64,000 bases of DNA, taken from positions 992,001 to 1,056,000 of the forward strand of contig JAHEWK010000005.1 in NCBI GenBank assembly GCA_020740775.1, read 5' to 3'. The first letter of the stretch is position 1. Each line of letters starts with the position of its first letter. The notes below the pieces were generated by a model, which did not search any database, was not told the origin of the DNA, and saw nothing but the letters and a program-made list of their open reading frames with translations. This DNA comes from Ilyonectria destructans. Taxonomy: Eukaryota; Ascomycota; Sordariomycetes; Hypocreales; Nectriaceae. Below, piece after piece: positions 45,301 through 56,445 of the stretch. The position numbers were made by a program, and so were the translations under genes.

Positions 45301-48300
45301 AAGGTATTCTTTTAATATATAGAGTTAAACTTTATTAAGGTTATAAATCTTATAGAATTTAGCTGTAGTTCTATCTTTTAGTACTATTTTATAGTTCTAT
45401 TAACTATACTAAAGTAGGCCTATTTCTATTTCTTCAGTAAATAGCTTTTTATAGATACAGTAAGCAAGAGGTATATTCTTAAGTTTATTATCTGCCTTTT
45501 TTACTTTCTTTATTTCTTTTAGTTCTTTATTAAGTTTTGTGAATTATACTTATATTTGTGCAATAATGCAGTATATCTTATTATTTTAGGCGTTACGGTA
45601 TTTATATCTAGTGCCTTAGGGTAGCGAAGTATCTATTATATTATTATATATTACTTTGCTGGTACTATTACCAGTTAAAGTTTGAGATTTTATATTATTA
45701 TTATTTGAATTCTATTTATAGAAGGAATAATTATTAATATCGTTAAAGGTTATTTAGCCAGTCCTCCAATTGATCAGTAGGTTTACTTATTGCAGCTATA
45801 GGTAGCCTAAAACTAAATTATATTATACTGAGGGGATAATATTAAAAGAGATACCTTTATTATATTTATTTATAAAAACCTTAAGGTAATTAATCTCCCT
45901 GGTGATATATCTATTATTATAATTAAAATTTATTCCTTTGAGATTCTACACTCAGTATAGGTTTAATTTATTCCTCTATAGTAGTTCTAACTTATTTACT
46001 ACCCTTAGGTGAAGGTAGTTAAGTTCTATACTGCTATCTACTAGTGCGGTATATTAGTATCTCTTAATTTATATCTGGATTTCCAAGTAATCTATTCTTA
46101 TACTTTCTGTAGTATATAGAGCTCTTACTGGGAGTTCTACTTCTTCTAGCTTTAGGTCTATTTATTACTCTATTATAGAGGGTAAAAGTGGTTTTTTATC
46201 TGTATTCAAACTACCTTATATTATTCTTAGTCTTTAGCTTATCTGCCAGTTAGTTATTTAAAGTTAAATCTATCTTTATATATTCTGCATATATATCTAT
46301 AGTTTCTCCTTTTTTCTTTATTATATTCTGGGTATATATAGATGCTGTAATCTATTGCAAATTGTTTCTTGCAGATGTTATTAGGTATAGGGACAGAAAT
46401 ATGTTTTTTATTTGTTCTTTATGTGTAGAGAGAATTTTTTCTTATTTTGTATTTCTTATAGCTATTCTGCTTACTTAATGTTACGGTAGTTTTATTTTGT
46501 TAGTTAGGTATAGGCTTCTCTTTTCTGGTTATCTTAAGCTAGCTTTCTATTTCCCTTTATTAGATATTATTATTAGATGACTTATTATATTCAGTTTCTT
46601 CTAGTTGGAAGTATTTTTGTTCTTATAGGAAATATTTTTATTCTTTCTGTATTTAGTATTAAAGGTATATCTTAGTTTTTATATAGATTCGGTATTTCTG
46701 GTATTAGCAATCCTAAGGGTTCTGTAATTCTTATGTATATTATTATAGGAATCTAATTATCTTAGCTTTTAGAATAATAATATAATACTTAGGGTATCTA
46801 TTAGTGTTTTTATAGTACTCTATATTATATTTTATATATAGTTAGATAATAGGGATTTCTAGTAGTCTTAGGGGGTAACAGTTATAAGTCTATTTATCCT
46901 TTAAGTAGTAGTAATATTATAGGTAGTAGTATAAAATCTATAAGATCTAGTTATATCCTTCTATACTAGAGTGGAGAATAGGGTTATTTCTAAACTCTCC
47001 TCTGGATTCTACTATACAGTCTCTTACTTTATATCTTATTATTATATAAAGGTAGATAGATTTATATTATTTGGCATTCTATTATTTCCTTATAAGTTAT
47101 TAGTATATAGCTTTTTTATTTTCCTATTATTATTCGCCTTACTTATTAAGTATGGCCTTATCCTACTATATTTTCTCTATTGCTATCTAACTTATTTCTT
47201 CTGGGGTGCTGGATATATATTCTTCTGTATAGAGGTTCAGTCTTTCTTTATCGCTGGGGTTAGGGTATTTATTTCTAATATTGTAATTATCTAGCTATCT
47301 GTTTGGGATGTTATTCTGAGTGTCCAGTACTTTTAGTATTCCTCTCCAATAGATTACTGGTTGTTTTTCTTATTATACTATAGCTATCATTCTTAATATC
47401 TCTGCCGATAGTTAGGTTATTAATAGTTCTAGCACCAGTATCTATCCTGTCTATTTTTCCTATCTATTTGCTCTTAAGGTAGGTTCTTCTGGGTATAATA
47501 CTTCTACTTCTTCTTAAGATAGATATTACCTTCAGCTGGATAGATATACAGACCAGTTTAAGCTAGAGTGCTTATATATACCTTATACTATAGTGATAGT
47601 TTATATTTATACTGCTATTTCTATTTCTTCTTATCTCTAGATAGTATTTAATAATTATTATCCAGTAGGCACAGATTGGAATTATCGCTCTTTCTTAAGT
47701 TTATAGCATTCTTATATAAAATATCCCTTTTTATTGCAGTTATAGTATATAATATCCTTCTTATCTTAGGGCTGCCTTTATGCAGCTCTAAGTTCTATAG
47801 GTCCAGTATACATTCCCCAAGAGGTATTTCTATAAGAGTTGCCCTAGCAGCTACCTCTCTATTCTCTACTATTCCCTTACTAGTTAGAGTAGTAGGGATT
47901 ATATAGAGTATCCCAACCTCTCTGGTATATTGCAGCCTTCTTTCTGTATCTTTTATATTATTATTCGTCGATTTTAACGGCTATAGTGATATATTCTGTA
48001 AGGGTATTAGGTCGATTGGCTTTATAGAGCTTATCTTTAACTTTATCCTTCAGTCCTTAGTAGAATATTTCTATAAGTACCTTATCCTCTCAGTCTAACT
48101 TAGAGGCAATTTGTTAGAGTGTAATAGTATAGGCAGCAGCAGAATGGATTTATTTGAGTGTATAGATTTTTGCGGCTATCTATCTTTCTTTATTAACTAT
48201 TCCAAATATATCTTTAAGGGCTACTTTAAAGTTTTTCCAATCTGTAAATAGATTAACTATATCTTAATTCTAGTTGGCTTTATTATTATCGAGGAAATCT

Positions 48301-48743
48301 TTAAGGATAGATTCAAACCAGTTTTTTATATTACTGGCTATCAAATTACTTATAAATAGTAATTATAATTCTGCAGATACTAACTGTTATAGATACTACT
48401 GGAAGTATCCTTTTATCCTAGTAATAAATAGTATAATATTACTGGGCATTCTATTAAACTTCTTTAGTAGTAGTAATTTTATTACTTCCCCTGGGTTGTA
48501 TTTATTATTTCTGACGACTGGTGCTGGTATATTCTGTACTTACTGTTATAGAGTGCAAATCAGATTATACAGCTATTTAACTTTAGCGGCTATATTGGTG
48601 TTACCTGCTAGAGCTATATAAGCTAGTAGTATAGATATATTACTTAGGGTAGTAGAAGTTCAGTTAGTTCTGAATATCTTAACAGTATAAGATATTACTT
48701 AATAGTTAATATAAGTAACCTTTCTAAATAAGAGCTTTTAATA

Positions 48744-49177
48744 TATAACAGTCATACTCTTAAGTCTGCTATATATATAGTATAAAATAGATAGAAGAGT
48801 AGTTACTAGTAGATAAACTGTAGGTTTATATTAGCAGATAGATTAGAATATTACTTACTGGATAAATATTATATCTAGTAATAGTCAGATATAATAATAT
48901 ATAGCAAGTTAAGATAAATAAGATAACTAAGTTATATTAAAAGCTAAAGGTCTAGAAAAATACTAATAAATATATATCTATATACTGAAGCATTAGGCGA
49001 GGCTTACAGTAGTAAGTCTTGGAATCATAGGTGAGCCGTAGAGGCTTATATATAAGCCGTAGAGGCTTACAGGTAAGTCTCCTTAGTGCGGCGTAAGCTG
49101 TACTATAGTAACTCTAATTAGGGAAGATTTATGGGGTGTATGTGACGTTAGGCGCTCACGCAGCATGGGTCGTAATA
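48744..49177 (-). repeat. 5' LTR of the Gypsy element
   Basis: The 434-bp copy at the upstream (right) end of the minus-strand element. It keeps more GC in its outer 200 bp (for example GGCGAGGCTTACAG, AGGCGCTCACGCAGC) than the 3' LTR. Confidence 0.93.
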
Positions 49178-51719
49178 TATTAGTATACCTAGCTAAGCTT
49201 TCTTCTTCTATAGAGGTTAAAGTATAAGCTTTTAAGATATCTTGCGCAATTAGATTAATAATATGCGCTATATATCTAATATCCCCTATAAAATCCCTAT
49301 TTAGAGAGGTTTTAAAATTCTCTATAAAGAATTGTATAAAGGTATTATTATTAGATGTATTATCTCTAGTAATACTAAATATTAATTAGTATAAAAAATA
49401 TTAAAAAAAGGGAGAAATTTTAATAGAATAACTTATAAAAAAACATTACCTTAAAATATTCCTAGGAATAATTACAGGATATATTTTAATAGCTTTTAAA
49501 AATTCGCTATAAATATATATTTCTATATAACTCTCAGATAGAGAGTGGAAAGCTATATTAAAAAAGTCAGTAAAATTCAGAGATAATAATATGTTAAAAA
49601 GTTTTTTAAAAAAAACTTATCTATTAGCTTATAAATCAGGTTGAAATTGCTATTTATAAAAATAGCAATAACTCCTAAATAGGAAATCTGATTGCTAGCA
49701 GTCTAAATATTAAATGTAAGAGAAAAAGTTCCAAAAGATAATATATTAGCTGCTAGCATTAAATTCAGACTTACTAGACTGTTATTAAAGGTATTAGATA
49801 GAATTATCTTAATTTTATCCTTATTAATAACAGGTCCAGTACTAGAAAAAAAATTATTAATAAATATAAGTTAAATATATATAAATTTTAACTTACCTAT
49901 TATAATAGTTTAATAGATTTTGAAAGGTAGAGAAAGAAAGCAGCCAGAAAGAAAGATTATTTTCAATAATAAAATTTAAAATCTTATTATTAGCTCCCTC
50001 TTCAGTAAAAGAGGTAAATTGCCTTTTAAGGGAGCTATTTCCGGTGCGAGGAGTAAAGAAATCCTGATTAGAAATAGATACAATATCTCTTTCTATAAAA
50101 AAGTTAATATTAAATTTTAGAATATTTTTAAAAATAGAAAATAATATTTTAAAAAATCCAAAAAATATATAAAAAAACTTACTTCTTTTCTTAGTCTCCT
50201 CAAGCTTTTTATTTGTTGCAATATCCGGATGCTGGCTTTTATAATACCGAGCAAAATTAGAGGATTTAAAGTCCTGAACTTTTTCTCTTTTTTGATAATT
50301 ACAACTAAAAGATTTTTAGTAAATTCTAGAAAAATAAATAAGAAAAAGAAACTTACGTAGTATAAGAGACTAAAAATTCTCTTTCTTTATTAGAAATTTC
50401 CGGAAGTAAATCTCTCGTAAAAAGCCCTTCTATAAAGATATAACTACCTTCTTCTTTAGTTTTATTAGAACTTCGAAAAGGGATTTCTTCAGTAGAAGGG
50501 CCTCTAATAGAGCTATTTTCTATAGGGAAAATAAAAGAAGAAGGAGATCCTGCAACCTCAATAGAGCTTAAAGGTATAGTATCAGCTTCAGAAAACTGAG
50601 ATTCAGCCTTAAAGGGACTTTGGGTAGTATTAAAAGACATCTTTAAAAAAAGAGAGAGATTTGGCGGTTTTAATAATATAAAAGTCTTTATTATAAGTCA
50701 AGTGGTTGTTAAGTTATTTGAGTGTAAAGATAAAGAGATTTTTAAATTCAGTTTCTTTAACTCCTTATATATCTAATAAGTTAAATTTTTCGAATTTGTA
50801 ATTAACTCCATAAAATCCGTAAAATCCACTAAATCCATTAAGTCCTTAAAATCCGGCTTAAATCCGGCTTAAATCTAGTTAGCCCCACTTAAGCCCCACT
50901 AAATTCTGATAAATCATGATAAATCATGATAAATCCTTGATTTATCAGCATCAGCTTACCAAGAATTCTCAGAAATAGCAAAAATTTATTATTTCCGAAT
51001 TTTACTCTTTTCAGAAAAATTAAAAAAAAAATTAAAAAAAATCATTTTTTAATTAAATAGGAATTTTATTAATTATTTATAATAGGTGATTTAACTTTTA
51101 AAAGCTTAATTAATATTATATAATTATTATAAAAATCTTTTATTTTATTAGATTCTTTTCTTAATTTTATATAGAAATCTTAATTTTATTAGAATATTTT
51201 TAACTATTTATAAGTTTATTTTTATATTTAATATTAAAAATATATTATATTAACAATAATTCTTCTAAATTTAAATAAATTCTCTAAGAATTTATAAAAG
51301 TAGTTTACTAATATAAAATAATATTCTTGATTTTTATAAAAATTTTATAAAATAGTTTTTAATTTTTAATTTTTATAAACAATAAATATTTGAAATTTTA
51401 ATATACTATATATAATATAATTCCTATAATATATATTATATATACTTAAACTTTTTTAAAGAAATCTTAAAAAGTCTTATTATATATAAATATTTATTTT
51501 ATAATTCTATATAAAAAAAGAATATTATATAATATTTTATTTAAATAGATAATAAATAATTTATATATATCTTTTAAAATTACCCTATACTAACTTTATT
51601 TAAAAAAAAGAAAATAATTTTCTAAAAATACCAATAAAATACTATAAAACATAATATATTATAATATATTCTATATATTTTTTCTTTTCTTTTTAATCTT
51701 AATCTATAATTAATTGAGA

Positions 51720-52085
51720 ATTAATAGTTAGTAATTAGTTAATTAACTAATTATTAACTACTAGTTAATAATTAGTTAATTAACTAATTACTAACTATTA
51801 ACTAACTACTAACTACTAGTAGTTAGTTAGATTTTTTTTTAACTAGGCTAGTTTTAGTTAGTTAAATTTTTTTCTAAATTTAAATTAGTTTTAGTTAAAA
51901 CTACTAGTTAATTAACTACTAGTTAATTAACTAATTAAAAATTAACTACTAGTTAATTAACTAGTAGTTAATTAACTAATAGTTAAATTAGTTAATTAGT
52001 ATCTACTACTAGCCTAGTTACTAGTTAGTTAATAACTAGCCACTACTAGCCTAGTTAAACTACTAGTCTAGTTTTTAGTAACTAA
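51720..52085. repeat. Right subterminal repeat array (ACTAG / TTAATTAA words)
   Basis: About 365 bp of the same words as at the left end, including TTAATTAACTAG and ACTACTAGCCTAGTT, adjoining the right inverted repeat. Confidence 0.8.
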
Positions 52086-52097
52086 TTAGCCACCCTG
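52086..52097 (-). repeat. Right terminal inverted repeat of the hAT element
   Basis: TTAGCCACCCTG, the exact reverse complement of the left end. Confidence 0.95.
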
Positions 52098-52105
52098 GTT
52101 TCCAG
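52098..52105. repeat. Right 8-bp target-site duplication of the hAT element
   Basis: GTTTCCAG, identical to 37734-37741. Confidence 0.95.
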
Positions 52106-53462
52106 CCCCCCTCCTGACTAAGGTCAGGATATCAATCTCTCAGAGGTTTCGCAATACAGGGTCATCTTCCAACACCTATTTGATTTTGGTCTTTAGTCAA
52201 TAAGCAACACAGAAACTCTACTTTTCGCTGTGGTCCTCCGATGCCTCCCTCCCCTTCCACTTCGAGACGCCAACTTGAGCCATTCTTGAGTTCTTCGACG
52301 ACGACTTCAGAGACCGGGTAACCTAGCAAATTTTCACTAATCTTCCATAAACCAGAATAAACAATAAGGAGCGTGATGGAGAGTCAAACCATCCCCGCAA
52401 TGGCCCACACAATCAATGACAAGCCCTTTGGGTATGGCGTTCTTCGTGCCGCACATTGGCAGAGGTCATTGAAATGATCTGACCAAAAATGCCGTTACCG
52501 CCTAGAGAGTAGAGATTCTTTACATTAGATTCATATGACTGATATGTTCTGGTTTGAAGTATACCTTGCGGTCAAATTTTGACTCTGTATTTGGGTGTAA
52601 ATTACTTAGACTATAGGTAACTACGGGTACTCAGGCCGAATTGATAGGTGCCTAAAGGTACCTATAGGATTAGCTTCCTACCTAAAGATAAGAAAAATTA
52701 CCCTATACTAAATGGTTAATTCCCTAAAGCTACCTAAATATATTAAAGAAATTTATTTTATCTATTTTAAGGGGCTCGTCCTAATTAGAATAGGTAGGTC
52801 CTAAATACAAGTGCCCAACAAAATAGGGAGCAGTACGGACAGGGAATTATTTAAAACCGCCAAAGCTGGTTCGCCATGTCATTTATGATATTCTGTGAAA
52901 GTCGGGTACCCAAGACAGCATTCTAGGAATGCGAGGCCCAAAGGGAACTCCTAACGTGTAACGAAAGCCGAAGGCGCATTCCTCAAGCATGCACTTGAAC
53001 ATGTTTGTAGAGTATTTGGAAACTGTAATGCTATCATCCCTCTCACAGTTCTAAAATGCCAGCCCTTTGGCCATAGCAAGCAGCGAGAGACCTTACCCCC
53101 AGGATGTTATTACGTACGCCACATTCTTATCTTGGGGTACTGAGCTAGGACATCAATTGTAGCTATAGGAAAAGAGTTGGGTAGATGACTAGGCACGTTG
53201 TTTAACGCTCAGAGTCACTGTCCCAGCAATCTAAATGATTAAGAGATCGTTGAAACGATCATTGAAGGCATAATTATAACATTGAGAATAAAACAATTCG
53301 CATTATTCAAGAGTGTTGGAGAAACAGTGTAAGTGTGCCTTGACACGCTAGGCGCAGCTTTCCTTCTCACGCACCGATTTCATTCAGACAGGACACTCAT
53401 TAACCAAGACATTAAAGAGAAACAGTATCACTCAGTTAGGTAGGGGTGTCGCAGCTACCTGT
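52106..53462. other. Gene-free flank, possibly with decayed transporter fragments
   Basis: No intact gene. On the minus strand near 52,370-52,490 one can read IISMTSANV in one frame and LSLIVWAIAGMV in another, which vaguely resembles late membrane segments of an MFS protein; this is weak. Between 52,600 and 52,830 short TAGGTACCTA-like words recur in AT-rich DNA, possibly an old transposon remnant. Confidence 0.3.
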
Positions 53463-54760
53463 TTAGAGAGTGTACCTGAAGAATGGGCTGTCGTCGCCCA
53501 AGTCCATAAGCTCCTCCTCAGTATACGTTGCATGGATCTCGTCAAGAGACATTGCATCTCTCTCTGCGTCAATCTTCTTAAACTTGAACGGCAAGAAGAT
53601 GGAAGAAATAAGAGAGAGAGAGAGTGATGACTCCAAGAGAGGTACCGTAGCCAGTCCAGTAATGAGGAGCCTCTTTGGCCAGATAAATGTTCGTTCCGGC
53701 AGCTCCACCTAAATTATCTACAGCAATCATCAATGCCATGCCGACTGATCGTTTCCATGGCCCGGCAAGGTTATTGGCTATAATTCGTCAGTGCTCAATA
53801 CCTCGAAGTTGTCGGCAAATGATCTTACCTGTCCATGCGACGGTCCCGCAGACAGTCGAGTAAAGACCCATCGCAACGAAGAACAGCATTGCGAAGAGGG
53901 CGCCTGGCGCAACCCCTCCTTTTGGAATTGCTAGAAGGCTGATAAGTCCTACCCCTCCAACCATCAATGGGCCTATGACAAATAGTGAACGATCTCCCGA
54001 TCTGTCCGAAAAGTACGCCGTCAAGAGCAGGGCCACTACAGCCGCAACAAAGATAGGGATCGTCATCAGTTGCTATGAGAATCACGTCAGTGTTGTAGGT
54101 GCAAAAGATAAAATTGCGACTCACAGCAATCTCGGCAGTGTATCCTAGCTCCTTGAGAACCGTCGGCAGGGTATAGATATATCTAACTGTCTTTTTAGAG
54201 GAGTACGGTAGGACCAGATTGAACAGATCGCTTACCCATAGAGCGGGATAGCACTTCCCCAATACACTACTAACACGCCCCAGACCTTATAGTCGAGCAA
54301 TGCGGTCCAAACATACTTCCGTTTGAAAGCCTCCTCTGCATCGAATGAGCCGTGGCTAGTTCCGGTAACGTATGTGAGACGGTGCGCTGCAATAGCCTTC
54401 TCCTCTTCAGTTAAGAAGCTGCACGTCGCGGGGTCGTCTGGAAGTAGGAACGGCGCCGAGCAAGCAATTAGAACCGCCAAAATTCCCTCCAAGATAAACA
54501 CCCTAACTTCGTTAGCCCCCATCTATTACCAGGTGTCGCCTCTCCTATACTTACCATCGCTAACCCTCCAAGCCTGCAACGCCATCCATCTTGTTGATAA
54601 GATATGTGAGAAGATTAGAGACCGCACCGAAGAAGGCTCCAGCAGAGTAGAAAATACCCGCTCGTAACTGAATTTCATGACGGCGGTCGTGCGACCCAGT
54701 CTGACAAGGAGTTGCCTGGATCCTATCAACGATTTGCCTCAATCGATGCACTTCATCCTC
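53463..54760 (-). pseudogene. Truncated DAL5/TNA1-type MFS permease (anion:cation symporter family)
   Basis: Minus-strand exon pieces give, in order, HEIQLRAGIFYSAGAFFG, FILEGILAVLIACSAPFLLPDDP, LTEEEKAIAAHRL, the central loop, VAAVVALLLTAYFSDRSGDR, NNLAGPWKRSVGMALM, DNLGGAAGTNIYLAKEAPHYW and the C-terminus YTEEELMDLGDDSPFFRYTL. These are the family's conserved blocks, ending at the usual FRYTL-type tail. The first four membrane segments, which should precede HEIQLR, are missing. A TAG stop at 54560-54562 replaces the Trp of the conserved GWRW. Intron junctions (for example GGTAAG after GLEG.RW, and GTAAGATC after TVAWT) remain recognisable. Relatives import allantoate, nicotinate and similar anions. 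The decay, next to a RIPped transposon, is recent enough to leave long readable stretches. Confidence 0.8.
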
Positions 54761-56187
54761 GCGCTCATTGTATCTTCTAGGAAGAAGGGATATTAGTAAG
54801 GCTCTTAGATGTCTCTGGAAAATCAAGACAAATTTAACAAGAACCTTGGTCGCTTGCTGCTTCCATCATCCTCCCCTCGTTCAGATTGGGTTCTTTTCTT
54901 GCTGTTGCCGCCGACCACGAGTTCTTCAAAGACGCAATCTCTCCCAGTCGATTGGCATCTCTTGCAGGGAGGGTTCTCTGAGCCTACGCATCGTACTTTC
55001 TAGAGGCGACAGGTGCGACAAGCCTTGAATGTTCTCTGCTGCGTCGCCCTATACACGACCCTATGTGGCGGGGAGTCAACCTCTCCCAACATATTCCCGG
55101 GCTTCTGAGTGTCTTTTGCTGTAGACTCTGTTCCGAAACAAAATCTCGGGCCTTATTGATCACTGACCTCACTTGAGACGTCTGTGAGTGATGGTAGTAA
55201 GTTGATATGCTTAATGGAAAATGGCACTGTCGGAGGAAAATGAGAAGTCGTTGGATGGGGAGGGGTGACAGTGGTAGAAACACTCGGGATTAAGACCGTG
55301 ACAAGATTGAACAGGAAAGGCGACATGATAAGTAGCCTATTTAGTCTTATCACGACCCCTGACCTTTCCAGGCCACAGGAGTGCGCTGATAGGTTGATAA
55401 ACAGAAGATTAGCTGAGTAATACCACGATCCCCTCAAAAACTTCGATACTGAGCGGAGCCTAAGCGGGCCTGGCCAACTGGGGAAAGATCCCATTGGCAT
55501 GGTCCAATATCCTGGAGAAACCGATCACCAAACCTAGAGTGAGCGGTTTCAACATTTCAAATGCCGTCAGACCCGGGGATTTGGTACCCAAGTTGGAATT
55601 CAGATGTGTGTCTTAGGGTACGATTGCCGTGGAAGAGAGGGCTACTCGAGAAACCGCCTCGGCGTTAAAATCGCTTAGAAAGCAGGTTGAATGGCGGCCA
55701 TCCGGACAACAAGTATAAAGGGAAGAAAGGACATACTATTCTCTATGTTTAGGAGTGGATCCAGGCAATTTAATTGGCATTGTTGTTTAGTCTCTGTGTT
55801 GAAAGACAGCGAGAGCAAGGGAGCTCTGAATTAGCGCTTCCTTTGTGTCAAGTAATTTCCTTGTCTCAAGTTAGGAAGCTTGTTAGTCTTTCACAGCAAG
55901 CTATTTGTTCAAGCATCGCTGTTTACACTAGTCCCCAGTGTCTAAACAAAGAGCCGATGGTCGTGAACAAAGGGTCGAATCTGATTGTGGAACACTGAAT
56001 CATCGCATTGACATTGTGAACAGATTTTAATTACCATTTGAAAAAAAAGACCTAGAGTCGGATTGATAGGTATAAATAAAGTAAAAGACTTGTGAAGAAA
56101 CGACCAGGACCATATTTCCCTATCAAACCATTTCCCTACAATCCACACCACTACATCAAATACCTAACCACGACCAACAACTTCAAA
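54761..56187. other. Intergenic, with TATA box before the small zinc-ribbon gene
   Basis: No gene is seen; the missing 5' part of the permease is not recognisable here. TATAAATA at 56071-56078 lies about 110 bases before the ATG at 56188. Confidence 0.45.
56071..56078 (+). promoter_or_regulatory. TATA box of the small CxxC protein gene
   Basis: TATAAATA. The ATG at 56092 is only 14 bases downstream, too close for a start, which favours the ATG at 56188. Confidence 0.5.
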
Positions 56188-56445
56188 ATGTCAAACGAAT
56201 CACTTCAAACCTGTCTTTATTGTGGCAAAGCCGAAGAAACCCTGGCATATGGCCAACGCTGCAGTGAATGTTTTCGTCAAGCTATGGACGCGGACATGAG
56301 CGTTGTGCAATCAGCCACGAAATATGAGACCCTGGGGCGTTGTGCAACCTGCAATACGGAGTACCCAAGCCGTCAACTCCAGTTTGATGCCAAATACCGG
56401 AAGACATGCTCGCCATGCAAGCTAGCCGAGGCCTACCAAAAGTGA
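56188..56445 (+). CDS. Small protein with two pairs of CxxC motifs, zinc-ribbon-like
   Basis: Intronless, 85 residues from MSNESLQTCLYC. Cysteine pairs CLYC and CSEC (first module) and CATC and CSPC (second module) are spaced as in two small zinc ribbons: C-x2-C-x15-C-x2-C each time or nearly so. No membrane segment or signal peptide. The upstream in-frame ATG at 56092 would add 32 Pro/Tyr-rich residues but lies 14 bases after the TATA box, and the context before 56188 (CAAAATG) is better. No known family beyond zinc binding; it could be a nucleic-acid- or protein-binding adaptor. Confidence 0.7.
   Translation: MSNESLQTCLYCGKAEETLAYGQRCSECFRQAMDADMSVVQSATKYETLGRCATCNTEYPSRQLQFDAKYRKTCSPCKLAEAYQK

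Larger units (their letters stand above)
40735..49177 (-). mobile_element. Full-length Gypsy (Ty3-like) LTR retrotransposon inside the hAT element
   Basis: Two 434-bp LTRs in direct orientation (40735-41168 and 48744-49177) and a 5-bp duplication TATTA (40730-40734 and 49178-49182) define 8443 bp. Coding is on the minus strand, so the right LTR is the 5' one. A purine tract (on the minus strand, about 41,171-41,186) lies at the inner edge of the 3' LTR. Legible domains in minus-strand order are reverse transcriptase at about 45,260-44,750 and integrase core at about 42,985-42,620, the Gypsy order. Many frame breaks and extreme AT content indicate RIP; the element is dead. Gag and the zinc knuckle, expected near 47-48.6 kb, are too degraded for me to place. 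Confidence 0.93.
38802..50640 (-). pseudogene. hAT transposase, disrupted by two LTR insertions and point lesions
   Basis: The reading starts at 50640 (MSFNTTQSPFKAES), runs 95 codons open, and continues in pieces: a BED-finger-like region (SSNFARYYKSQHPDIAT, about 50,190-50,270), middle parts on both sides of the retrotransposon, and a C-terminal dimerisation part whose legible words are LARRFLAIPATSAAIES, NNIVTKSRNRLATESV and KESGKDLEDFALK before the stop at 38802-38804. One Trp codon in this last part is TAG. Intron-like junctions (donor GTAAGT on the minus strand near 50,354, 49,450 and elsewhere) suggest the original gene was spliced. The coding sequence is split by the solo LTR at 40,158 and the full element at 40,735-49,177, so no transposase can be made. 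Confidence 0.85.
37742..52097 (-). mobile_element. hAT DNA transposon, RIP-degraded and carrying two nested LTR insertions
   Basis: The element is bounded by perfect 12-bp inverted repeats (CAGGGTGGCTAA, and its complement at 52086-52097) and by a perfect 8-bp duplication GTTTCCAG. Total length is 14,356 bp; removing the solo LTR and the full retrotransposon with their duplications leaves about 5.5 kb. Each end has about 350 bp of subterminal repeats built from ACTAG and TTAATTAA words. The transposase is encoded on the minus strand, with a BED-like finger region near 50,200-50,310 and a C-terminal hAT dimerisation segment near 38,800-39,000. Stops from Trp codons and extreme AT content point to RIP. 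It was inserted into ordinary GC-balanced DNA next to a tRNA gene. Confidence 0.95.

Noticed and set aside
43336..48621. Several plus-strand frames rich in Phe, Ile, Leu and Tyr inside the AT-rich block
   Set aside because: They are membrane-protein look-alikes caused by AT-rich composition; the real coding remnants run on the minus strand.
37742..52097. A Starship-type giant mobile element
   Set aside because: No tyrosine recombinase (captain) is seen, and the ends are hAT inverted repeats with an 8-bp duplication.
52370..52490. Second MFS pseudogene fragment
   Set aside because: Only two short hydrophobic words in different frames; too little to call.
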